Shown here: one piece after another, positions 13,486-19,659 of the stretch
How positions within the stretch are numbered: position 1 is the stretch's first letter
How the letters are laid out: every line of letters starts with the position of its first letter
Assembly (NCBI GenBank): GCA_026770585.1
Contig: MU647176.1
Span: 26,020 to 45,678, forward strand
Direction of reading: 5' to 3'
From: Baffinella frigidus
Lineage: Eukaryota > Cryptophyceae > Cryptomonadales > Baffinellaceae
DNA: 19,659 nt
Program-made: the position numbers and the translations under genes
Notes under the pieces: model-generated
Told to the model about the DNA's origin: nothing
The model's input: the letters and a program-made list of their open reading frames with translations, nothing else
The model's database searches: none

Positions 13486-13607
13486 TACAGGGGTACCTCG
13501 TTCATAAGAAACTGCCTTGCCATAGGACCCTACAGTAGGCCTATGCCTAGGGCCCTATGGTGGTCCAAGGGGGGGGGGGGGGTTCTTATGAACGAGGTAC
13601 CCCTGTA
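13486..13607. mobile_element. CAGGGGTACCTCG element, copy 7
   Basis: Complete copy with TTCATAAG / CTTATGAA in the arms, a matched change on both sides that preserves the hairpin. Confidence 0.9.
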
Positions 13608-13611
13608 GGTC

Positions 13612-13930
13612 CTTCTTCGAGCTCCCATCATAGGCGGACACTGGAACTGGTTCTGTAGAAAAGGGCTAGTGTGGCTGACGAGAACCCATCAACCAGTCTC
13701 TGAAGGTTTTATGGGGTCCCAAACTAAAAACCTGATTGGCGGCCTTCGCAGGAACTCGTCGGCCACATTCACAAATACCCCGTGTAGCCTCGAAAGACCG
13801 ATCTTCTGATCTTCGCGGTTGTACGTCGGTTGTACCTTTAGGTCCTTTAGGTTCTTCGAGCTCCCAACATATAAGGTGGTAGGCGGACACCGGAACGTAT
13901 CCTGCAGAAAGGCCGTGCTTCCTTTCGGAC
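13612..13930 (+). repeat. GGCGGACACCGGAAC repeat, copies 3 and 4
   Basis: Copy 3 lies at about 13612-13660 and copy 4 at about 13840-13925, the latter with a small insertion (TATAAGGTGG) before GGCGGACACC. The DNA between them holds no frame I can support. Copy 4 ends about 90 bp before the PhyH-like gene. Confidence 0.55.
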
Positions 13931-14020
13931 GAGTGTTTTTTTGCCGGATCTTGACGGTGTTGCAAGGTTGTTTTCTCGAGGGTTGAGAAGGTAGGACCTG
14001 GCTACACTCAGCGTTCTGAC

Positions 14021-14998
14021 ATGGTCAGCATGGCGACGAAGGCTGTTTGGTTTGGCCGGAGCTTCGGCGGCGTCTGCCAATCCGCAACAAGGCGAGGGCG
14101 TGCATGGTTCTCTTCGCTGCCCGAGAGCCTGGGCCAGGCCTCCGACTCGGCCGACGTGCGAGCCCTGCAGTTCGAGCGGCGCGGACACGTCTGCACGCGC
14201 GGCCTCTTGACGCCAACCGAGATGACCGCCGTTGCGCCCGCGGTGCTTGCCGCGTGGGACGAGGCGGCGGCGGAGCGGCACCGCGAGACGATCCGAGGCG
14301 AGGAGAGGGTGTTTGAGCCCTTCCTCCAGACCTTCAATCCGCACCGGCAGTCCGAAGCCGTGCTGGAACTCGCCGCGAGCCGGCGGCTGACCAACGCCGC
14401 GAGACGTCTTCTCTTCGACGCCCAGGACCCGACGCGGCTCCGGCTCTACCAGACTGCCATTTTTTGTAAGAGGGAAGGGCACGATGAGACTGGCTGGCAC
14501 ACAGACCTCGGGACGGCGCCGGTCGACACCAACGCCATGGTCACGCTCTGGCTGCCGCTCTCGCGCGTCCCGGCGCGGGCGGACGGCGGGACCGGCCTGA
14601 TGTTCGCGCGCGGCTCGCACCGCGACATGGGCGGCCTCTGGTATCCGAACCTCATGAGTGACGACGCGGGGATCGACGCGCGCTACGGCGCGCCCGAGGA
14701 CCACGGAGCGCTGGAGGCGGGGGACGCGACCTGGCACCATGGCTGGGTGCTGCACGCAGCGCCAGCGTGCGCGATGCCAGGGGGGGCGCGCTACGCCTTC
14801 ACGGCCACGTACATGGCCGCCGACGCCAAAGCGCTCCCCCGAGAGAACGTATCTCTGGATGAAGACGCGCTCTCGTATGCTGCGTGGATTGACGAGGTGC
14901 CGGCGGGGGCGGTCCTCGATCACCCCCTCTTGCCGCTCGTCGACCTGCCCTGTGCGGAAGGGGGCAAGTTGCGACGCGTACCCCGCAGAGCACGTTAG
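14021..14998 (+). CDS. Phytanoyl-CoA dioxygenase (PhyH)-like Fe(II)/2-oxoglutarate oxygenase, probable mitochondrial leader
   Basis: A complete 325-residue intronless frame. PhyH-family enzymes couple oxidative decarboxylation of 2-oxoglutarate to hydroxylation of a substrate. The metal-binding HxD is seen as WHTD (His160, Asp162). The distal His is probably His245 in GWVLHAAP, and Arg257 in GGARYAFTATY, 12 residues later, fits the 2-oxoglutarate-binding Arg. TLWLPLSRV and GTGLMFARGSH lie at the usual places between them. Residues 1-34 have Lys and Arg but no acidic residue, and RAWFSS could be a mitochondrial cleavage site. The start is the first ATG after an in-frame TGA at 13952-13954, in good context (GACATGG). 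The gene is much richer in GC than its surroundings, and strong third-position bias also opens long antisense frames. The substrate cannot be inferred. Neighbours are repeats, so context gives no pathway. Confidence 0.9.
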   Translation: MVSMATKAVWFGRSFGGVCQSATRRGRAWFSSLPESLGQASDSADVRALQFERRGHVCTRGLLTPTEMTAVAPAVLAAWDEAAAERHRETIRGEERVFEPFLQTFNPHRQSEAVLELAASRRLTNAARRLLFDAQDPTRLRLYQTAIFCKREGHDETGWHTDLGTAPVDTNAMVTLWLPLSRVPARADGGTGLMFARGSHRDMGGLWYPNLMSDDAGIDARYGAPEDHGALEAGDATWHHGWVLHAAPACAMPGGARYAFTATYMAADAKALPRENVSLDEDALSYAAWIDEVPAGAVLDHPLLPLVDLPCAEGGKLRRVPRRAR

Positions 14999-15006
14999 TG
15001 ATAACG

Positions 15007-15011
<5 letters not shown>

Positions 15012-15078
<67 letters not shown>

Positions 15079-15090
15079 CTCTCTCTCTTC
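15012..15090 (+). repeat. CT microsatellite in the 3' flank of the PhyH-like gene
   Basis: Nearly uninterrupted (TC)n of about 38 units with one G interruption, starting 13 bp after the stop codon. It would lie in the 3' untranslated region. Confidence 0.95.
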
Positions 15091-15164
15091 TGGGACCATA
15101 CCTTTACATCTGTAAAGTCGTTCGTTTCTGGAACAAAATTTAAAACCCTCACTGCTCGCTGTTG

Positions 15165-15170
15165 AATAAA
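15165..15170 (+). promoter_or_regulatory. Possible AATAAA polyadenylation signal
   Basis: AATAAA lies 167 bp after the stop of the PhyH-like gene, beyond the CT repeat. Only a candidate: the hexamer is common and its use in this lineage is unknown. Confidence 0.3.
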
Positions 15171-15251
15171 GGAATTGGAGCCGTTTTGAGTTTTGAGTGG
15201 AATGAGTTGAACAAGTGCATGCGAAGCAACTCAGAGATACTCGCGGCAAGT

Positions 15252-15407
15252 CCCTATGATGGTCTTAGGGGGTGGGGCGGTTTCTTATCCCTTAAGTGGC
15301 CAGTAGGCTCATACGCCCTACCGTAGGACCCTAGGACCTTCCTAGGACCTCTTGACCATCAAATTTGACGGCCTGGTCACTTAAGAGATAAGCGAGGTAC
15401 TCCTATA
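15252..15407. mobile_element. CAGGGGTACC element remnant carrying a nested insertion
   Basis: The right half of a CAGGGGTACC element (CTATGATGGTCTTAGGGGG ... GGTTTCTTA, then AGCGAGGTACTCCTATA) is interrupted at its TTAT by the 15286-15390 element. The left half is missing. Confidence 0.75.
15286..15390 (+). mobile_element. TATCCCTTAAGTGGCC element, nested copy
   Basis: 105-bp element with ends TATCCCTTAAGTGGCC and GGTCACTTAAGAGATA, and CGCCCTACCGTAGGACCCTA plus TTCCTAGGACCTCTTG inside. It is inserted in a CAGGGGTACC element, so it is the younger of the two. Confidence 0.85.
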
Positions 15408-15508
15408 CCTTCAGTGGCCATGCCGACAAATTTGAGGGCCAAGAGGTCCCAGGCAGGTCCTAGGGCTCTACAGTAGGGCGTGTGGGCCTACTGGTCACTT
15501 AAGGGATA
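15404..15508 (-). mobile_element. TATCCCTTAAGTG element, inverted copy
   Basis: Opposite-orientation copy ending GGTCACTTAAGGGATA, with AGGTCCTAGGGCTCTACAGT and GTAGGGCGTGTGGGCCTAC inside. It directly follows the nested copy, so the pair forms a larger inverted structure. Confidence 0.8.
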
Positions 15509-15603
15509 GTCGGTCATCTCATCGTTCTACAGTAAATCTAGAACCAAGAACCATATCGAGGTCTCCCTGATACCCTCGCTGCGCAACAGTCGCTGCGCAG
15601 CAG

Positions 15604-15742
15604 CCACGCCAGAGAGCTCGCAACATCCACTTTTGACATTTTCAGGGGAAATCCCCTGAATACTTAAGTCAACGACGCCAGATCTGGCGTGGATGATCTG
15701 GCGTGGATAGGGCGTCGGTTTCTCTCGAGCCCTCTGGCGTGG
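15604..15742. mobile_element. CCACGCCAGAG element, copy 2
   Basis: 139-bp copy in the opposite orientation to 8995-9110, with an extra GATCTGGCGTGGAT duplication near the middle. AG flanks both ends, a possible 2-bp duplication. A lone right end with the same outer flank (CCTCTGGCGTGGAGGGTTCG) is at 16461-16480. Confidence 0.75.
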
Positions 15743-15922
15743 AGGGTTCGATCCTCGCGTGCGAGAGTGGAGGCCATGCTTGTATTGTACTCTATCTGTC
15801 TCTCTCTCGCTCTCTCCATGTCGCTCGCTCGCTCTCTGTACCCCTCTCTCTCTCTCTCTCTCTCGCTCGCTCTCACTCACGCGTGGCACACGCCCTCTCC
15901 TCGGATCTGCTCACCGATCCCC
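15743..15922 (+). repeat. Segmental duplication, copy 1, with CT microsatellite
   Basis: AGGGTTCG, GCCATGCTTG.ATTGTACTCT, ATGTCGCTCGCTCGCTCTCT and CGCGTGGCACACGCCCTC are shared with 16471-16705. CT repeats occupy about 15798-15878. The duplication continues after the inserted element (16027-16080 with 16706-16768). Confidence 0.8.
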
Positions 15923-16026
15923 TATCCCCTAAGTGACCAGTAGGGTCATACACCCTACCGTAGGGCCCTAGGACCTGCCTAGGGCTTCCACCGGCGATTA
16001 TTCACCCGTTGGTCACTTAAGGGATA
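15923..16026 (+). mobile_element. TATCCCCTAAGTGACC element, with empty site nearby
   Basis: 104-bp element ending GGTCACTTAAGGGATA. The other copy of the duplication (near 16701-16712) lacks it: ACCCCCTACACTCTG, against ATCCCCTA...TACTCTAC here. TA lies on both sides of the insert. Confidence 0.85.
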
Positions 16027-16084
16027 CTCTACACCCTATCCTACACCCCGGTGCCACGACGCCTCCCCGCCCCGGCCATTCATC

Positions 16085-16204
16085 TACAGGGGTACCTCGC
16101 TCATAAGAAACCGCCCTCCCCCTGGGACCCCCACAGGGCCCGAGGCATAGGCCTACTGTAGGGTCCTAGGGGGGGCGGTTTCTTATGAGCGAGGTACTCC
16201 TGTA
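16085..16204. mobile_element. CAGGGGTACCTCGC element, copy 8
   Basis: 120-bp copy with both arms, TA at both sides, and one change in the right end (TACTCCTGTA). Confidence 0.9.
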
Positions 16205-16445
16205 CATGTAGAGCACTTGGGCACGGGCCCGCCTCAGCGCCGTTCCGAGTAGACCGTTCCGTGTAGACCGTGCCACTTCTAGATGCTCTATGTACACGTC
16301 AAGCGCGCAGCTCCCCCGCTTCTCGTCTTCTGTGAGCCTCGGTCGGACAGATGCCGAGCCTCGGTGGTTGACTAATGAAGGTATCTTCAAGTCCCGCAGG
16401 AGTCCCTGTCGAGAACAGCACACGGGGAGATTCATCCTGGCGAGC
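16205..16445 (+). repeat. Segmental duplication 2, copy 1
   Basis: GTAGAGCACTTGGGCACGG, CGTTCCGAGTAGACCGTTCC, CAAGCGCGCAGCTCCCCCGC and CCCGCAGGAGTCCCTGTCG recur at 17036-17400. The copies differ by inserts: about 55 bp near 16331 here, and about 90 bp near 17229 plus a TA element there. Short open frames overlap but no gene is recognised. Confidence 0.75.
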
Positions 16446-16470
16446 ATTTATGATAACCCTCTGGCGTGGA

Positions 16471-16574
16471 GGGTTCGGGCCTCCCTCGCGTGCGTGGTGG
16501 CCATGCTTGAATTGTACTCTCTCTCCCTCTCTCGCTCTCTCGCTCTCTCTATGTCGCTCGCTCGCTCTCTGCAC

Positions 16575-16609
<35 letters not shown>

Positions 16610-16768
16610 GCGCGCGCGCGCTCCCTCTCTCTCTCTCTCACACACACACAAACACTCTCTCACGCGTGGCACACGCCCTCCCCTCGGATCTGCTCACCGA
16701 CCCCCTACACTCTGCACCTTATCCTACACCCCGGTGCCACGCCAGCCCCCCCCCCCGGTCGTTCATCC
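16471..16768 (+). repeat. Segmental duplication 1, copy 2, with CT/CA microsatellite
   Basis: Copy of 15743-15922 plus 16027-16080. Microsatellite occupies about 16517-16666 (CT, then CG and CA stretches). It lacks the TATCCCCTAAG element present in copy 1. Confidence 0.8.
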
Positions 16769-16769
16769 A

Positions 16770-16874
16770 TATCCCTCAAGTGGCGAGTAGGCTCATACGC
16801 CCTACCGTAGGGCCCTGGGACCTGCCTAGGACCTCTTGGCGGTCAATTTTGACCCCCAGGCCACTTTGGGGATA
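16770..16874 (+). mobile_element. TATCCCTCAAGTGGCG element
   Basis: 105-bp element ending CCACTTTGGGGATA, with CGCCCTACCGTAGGGCCCTG and CTGCCTAGGACCTCTTGG inside. Confidence 0.8.
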
Positions 16875-17046
16875 AGTGCTCTATCCACCAGCCCTCACGG
16901 CCTGAGCAAAACGTCGAATTTCGATTTGGGATTCCAAGGGGGTTGACGTCGGAATCCGACTTCAACGGCTCCAATTCTCCTTGAAACCGGCAAATCAAAA
17001 ATGGACGATTTGCTCGGGCCGTGAGGGTTGGTGGATGTAGAGCACT
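16875..17046. mobile_element. CCAGCCCTCA foldback element, copy 2
   Basis: Arms AGTGCTCTATCCACCAGCCC and GGGTTGGTGGATGTAGAGCA continue inward through CTCACGGCC and GAGCAAA. The centre has a GTCGGAATCCGAC hairpin. Same TIR type as 11302-11433. Confidence 0.75.
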
Positions 17047-17078
17047 TGGGCACGGCCCCGCTGCAGCGCCGTTCCGAG

Positions 17079-17199
17079 TACAGGGGCACCTCGATCATAA
17101 GAAAACGCCCCCCCCCTAGGACCCTACAGTAGGACCATGTCTAGGGACCTATGGTGGTCCTAGGGGGGGCGGCGGTTTCTTATGAGCAAGGTACCTGTA
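17079..17199. mobile_element. CAGGGGCACCTCG element, copy 9, with empty site
   Basis: Inserted at TA in CGTTCCGAG|TA|GACCGTTCC. The duplicated locus at 16241-16260 has the same sequence with a single TA and no element. This shows a TA target duplication, as for Tc1/mariner-type transposition. Confidence 0.9.
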
Positions 17200-17418
17200 G
17201 ACCGTTCCGTGTAGACCGTGCCACTTCTTTTTTGGCCACGAGGTATTTTGGTCTCGTGACCAAAAATGGTGGTCAGGGCCGTTCTCGGGTGTTCCGTCCA
17301 CGCTGTGCCGAGTATAGATGCTCTATGTACAAGTCAAGCGCGCAGCTCCCCCGCGTTTCGTCTTCAAGTCCCGCAGGAGTCCCTGTCGAGAACAGCACCA
17401 TGGGAAATTAGGGACCAG

Positions 17419-17589
17419 CCACGCAAGAGTGTAGGGCTGACCTAGGAAAACAAGTCAGTTCACACGGAATTTGTACCAACTTTCCGAAATTTCGATTTTT
17501 CTCTGAGGAGAATGTCCACTTATGAACTTGAAAATAGTCAGATCTGACTATTTCTCCTGCAGGCCACTCTGCCCTACACTGTTGCGTGG
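17419..17589. mobile_element. CCACGCAAGAG element, copy 2
   Basis: 171-bp copy of 6854-7025 with ends CCACGCAAGAGTGTAGGGC and GCCCTACACTGTTGCGTGG. AG flanks both sides, a 2-bp duplication unlike the TG of copy 1. Confidence 0.85.
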
Positions 17590-18120
17590 AGGCAAGCGGG
17601 CAGCGGCAAGTTGACACCCTGAAAGGGAAGTTTGAACCCTTGGAACATTGTGTACATCACAAACGCCCGCGGCGGCGGTGATATCGGGTACCCAGCCCCC
17701 CCTAGCCATAATTGAATAAGGCCGATAGGCTTATACGCCCTCAACAAATACATCATATGGAAGTAAAGGGGGTGCATTTCCTTGTGCACATGAAACTGCG
17801 CTAGCCACTTAGCAGCCACCGGGGTCGTCACGGATGCGGTCCATCTAAACGATTTGTGCTAAAACCCTATCCATTGCCCCGGGTTCCAACCGGAATTTCC
17901 CCCGAGAATCCGGGGGGAAATATCCTCGGTCGCTGCCAAGTCGAAGTTGACAAGTTTAGGGTTCGGGCGAGAACCGCGAACAAGGGGTAGAGAAGAAGAC
18001 GCGGGGCTGGATCTATTCGGAGGGGGCTGGGGAGTACGGGCCTGGCACGCTGCACTACTGCCCACCGCGCCTGAAATTCGTGAGACCAAAAAGTCTGAGA
18101 AAGCCTAGCGCTGCCTTGTT
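17590..18120 (+). other. Interval without recognisable gene
   Basis: I see a CCCCCGAGAATCCGGGGGG hairpin at about 17898 and GTCCATCTAAACGATT near 17839. About 18035-18110 is a diverged relative of 19405-19465 (CTGGCACGCTGCAC, GTGAGACCAAA). No frame looks like a gene. Confidence 0.4.
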
Positions 18121-18122
18121 GG

Positions 18123-18262
18123 TATTCTGGCTCGTCCTTGAAAGTGTTTAAGAGCAGCAATCCAGTACAAAAGGGGGAATGTAAAGCCTTTACAAAAAAG
18201 GGAATGTAAAGCCCCAGGACGTACAAAAGGGGGAATGTAAAGCCCCAGGACGAGCCAGAATA
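18123..18262. mobile_element. TATTCTGGCTCGTCCT foldback element
   Basis: 140-bp segment with perfect 16-bp ends TATTCTGGCTCGTCCT and AGGACGAGCCAGAATA. The interior repeats AAAGGGGGAATGTAAAGCC two to three times. The outer flank AAACTCAAGCAGAGGTAG recurs at 18490-18508. Confidence 0.8.
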
Positions 18263-18336
18263 AAACTCAAGCAGAGGTAGAGGGCTAGTGATCGGGCAGG
18301 GTTAGTACCAGGAACGGCAGTGGGTGGTTCTCTCGT

Positions 18337-18433
18337 TTAGGGTGTAGGGTGAAGGGTGTAGGGTGTAGGGTGTAGGGTGTAGGGTGTAGGGTGTAGGGTG
18401 TAGGGTGTAGGGTGTAGGGTGTAGGGTTTGGGT
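18337..18433 (+). repeat. GGGTGTA heptamer array
   Basis: About 12 units of GGGTGTA with a TTTAGGG at the left and TTTGGG at the right end. This is a G-rich telomere-like variant in the opposite strand sense to the CCCTAAA arrays at 1345-2027. Confidence 0.9.
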
Positions 18434-18567
18434 TTGTGACACGCGGACCTGGCGCGCTAAAACTCATAAAATTTGAGTTTACAACTCATAAAACTCAAGC
18501 AGAGGTAGGATGCGGTACCTGGCACGCTGCACAACCGCCTCCAATGCCCCCCCACAACTAAACAACT

Positions 18568-18733
18568 TCATAGGGTAACGGCCTGAAAATGGGGTAGTTA
18601 GGCCTACGGCATTGCCTAGGACCTCCTACCGTAGGCCGAGAATTTTTGGTCCTAGGATCCCTCGGCCTACGGTAGGAGGTCCTAGGCAATGCCGTATGCC
18701 TAACTGCCCCATTTTCAGGCCGTTAGCCTATGA
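18568..18733. mobile_element. TAGGGTAACGGCC foldback element, copy 2
   Basis: 166 bp, the same length as copy 1 at 9750-9915 and nearly identical. Flanked by AACT (18564-18567) and ACCT (18734-18737). The related site CTAAACAACTCCTCC at 19541-19555 has no element, so a 4-bp duplication with one later change fits. Confidence 0.85.
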
Positions 18734-18737
18734 ACCT

Positions 18738-18810
18738 CCTCAACTTTGGAGCGGGAGCACGCCTTGTCTCGCCAGATACGTCAGACCAAATTCATCTCGA
18801 AAGATAACTG
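18738..18810 (+). repeat. CAACTTTGGAGCGGGA repeat
   Basis: CTTTGGAGCGGGAGCACGCC and TTGTCTCGCCAGAT recur as CTTTGGAGTGGGACAGCGCC and TCGTCTCGCCAAAT near 19213-19255, and CAACTTTGGAGCGGGAAAG occurs at 5179. Function unknown. Confidence 0.5.
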
Positions 18811-18973
18811 AATCAGTTCCCTAATCATCGTGGACACTTAATTAGGAGGCCTAATTAAATTCACTATGCCGTAACTAATTTCTCCTGTTCAACCTGCTAT
18901 TGAAAAGGACCTGATTCAGCTATCTTCCGAGATGAAAATAGAGTGAGAATAGGGGCAGGGACGCACCATGCGC

Positions 18974-19535
18974 GCTGCACGACCAAGGGAGACGGTTGCG
19001 CAGCGCGCAAGGTTCGCTTGCCACATCCCAGCTCTGTCTGGCCCCCTAGCTCTGCCTCAGTCTGTTTGGTCTCACCAGTTTGGCGGGGGGGCACCGCAGG
19101 CGGACGTGCAGCGCTCCATCGAAAAAGGGAGGCGGTTTAGATCTAAACCGCCTCACTTAAGTTAATTGGCGAGACCAACTCGACGGAGACAAGGAGGGCA
19201 CATGGGTCACCTCGCTCCTGAACTTTGGAGTGGGACAGCGCCTCGTCTCGCCAAATCATTCAGCTTAAACAGACCTCCCCCTCTCTCCCTCTCTCTCCCT
19301 CTCTCACCCTCTCTCTCCCTCTCTCTCCCTCTCTCACCCTCTCGCTCTCTTTCTTTCTCTCACACACAGAGACAGGGAGGGGACATGGGCCACCTGGGGC
19401 ACTGCACAACCGCCTCCCGTGCCCCCCCGCCAAACTGGTGAGACCAAACAGACCGAGACATATCTAGAGGGCGAGACAGAGCTGGGATGTGGCAAGCGGA
19501 CCTTGCGCGCTGAACGACCGACTCCCGTGCCCCCC
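18974..19535. repeat. Large inverted repeat (arms about 120-130 bp)
   Basis: The left arm (about 18974-19100: GCGCGCAAGGTTCGCTTGCC, CCCAGCTCTGTCT, TTTGGTCTCACCAGTTTGGC) faces the right arm (about 19405-19535: GCCAAACTGGTGAGACCAAA, AGACAGAGCTGGGATGTGGC). The loop holds a perfect palindrome at 19129-19154 (GAGGCGGTTTAGA and its complement) and a CT microsatellite. Confidence 0.75.
19276..19372 (+). repeat. CTCTCCCT / CT microsatellite
   Basis: Pyrimidine-only repeats of CTCTCCCT and CTCTCACC with a short CACACA end, inside the loop of the large inverted repeat. Confidence 0.9.
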
Positions 19536-19558
19536 CGCAACTAAACAACTCCTCCACC

Positions 19559-19659
<101 letters not shown>

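Noticed and set aside
11482-13607. A CRISPR-like array, because a ~25-bp repeat (GGTACCTCGCTCATAAG) recurs at intervals
   Set aside because: The repeats occur as inverted pairs bounding each element, spacing is irregular, spacers are repeats themselves, and the genome is eukaryotic.
13847-14923. A 358-codon open frame on the minus strand opposite the PhyH-like gene
   Set aside because: It is explained by the strong GC third-position bias of the plus-strand gene, which carries the recognisable catalytic residues. The antisense product is Arg/Pro-rich with no family features.
14658-15143. Open frames over the CT microsatellite (Ser/Leu or Glu/Arg repeats)
   Set aside because: They come from translating CT or GA dinucleotides and the GC-rich gene in another frame.
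15742-15775. A tRNA-like B box (GGTTCGATCC) at about 15746
   Set aside because: No matching A box, acceptor stem or cloverleaf could be folded around it; the duplicate at 16474 has lost the motif.
15664-16875. Open frames with SLSLS and RERERE runs around 15,700-16,870
   Set aside because: Microsatellite translation inside segmental duplications; no conserved non-repetitive part.

Overview
The window is nuclear DNA of a eukaryote, most likely a repeat-rich microalga (a dinoflagellate or haptophyte would fit; I cannot decide). The evidence is split coding segments bounded by AG|G acceptors and GT donors, plant-type telomere-like heptamers (CCCTAAA and variants) used as intron filler, dense short foldback elements, long CT microsatellites and one GC-rich intronless gene with a probable mitochondrial leader. 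No rRNA, tRNA, CRISPR array, bacterial operon, transposase or reverse transcriptase is visible.

Positions 1-11,630 look like one plus-strand multi-exon gene of unknown function, starting before the window. I find nine exon types in order. Almost every type occurs two to five times in immediate succession, and copies differ mainly at synonymous positions. Splice phases agree at most joins that can be tested (exon 1 to 2, 2 to 3, 6 to 7, 7 to 8, 8 to 9). The predicted product is hydrophilic: a basic helix-like segment, an Arg/Ser segment, an acidic Asp/Glu segment, heptad-like Leu/Glu stretches, and Ser/Thr/Pro-rich segments. Several copies are broken by foldback insertions, so parts of the locus are decayed. 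Introns hold CCCTAAA/CCCGAAA arrays, 28-bp and 140-bp tandem repeats, and foldback elements.

Positions 11,630-14,000 have no convincing gene and are packed with copies of a ~120-bp TA-flanked foldback family. Positions 14,021-14,998 encode a complete 325-residue phytanoyl-CoA dioxygenase-like (PhyH) Fe(II)/2-oxoglutarate oxygenase, the only confident full-length gene. From 15,000 to the end there are CT microsatellites, segmental duplications, nested foldback elements, a GGGTGTA array, a large inverted repeat, and a terminal run of about 100 C that is probably a sequencing or assembly artefact.

At least ten families of short non-autonomous inverted-repeat elements (MITE-like) are present. 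For several, an empty copy of the target inside the same window fixes the target-site duplication (TA, 2-bp non-TA, or 4-bp types). Four families with different ends share an internal CCTACCGTAGG / TGCCTAGGACC core.
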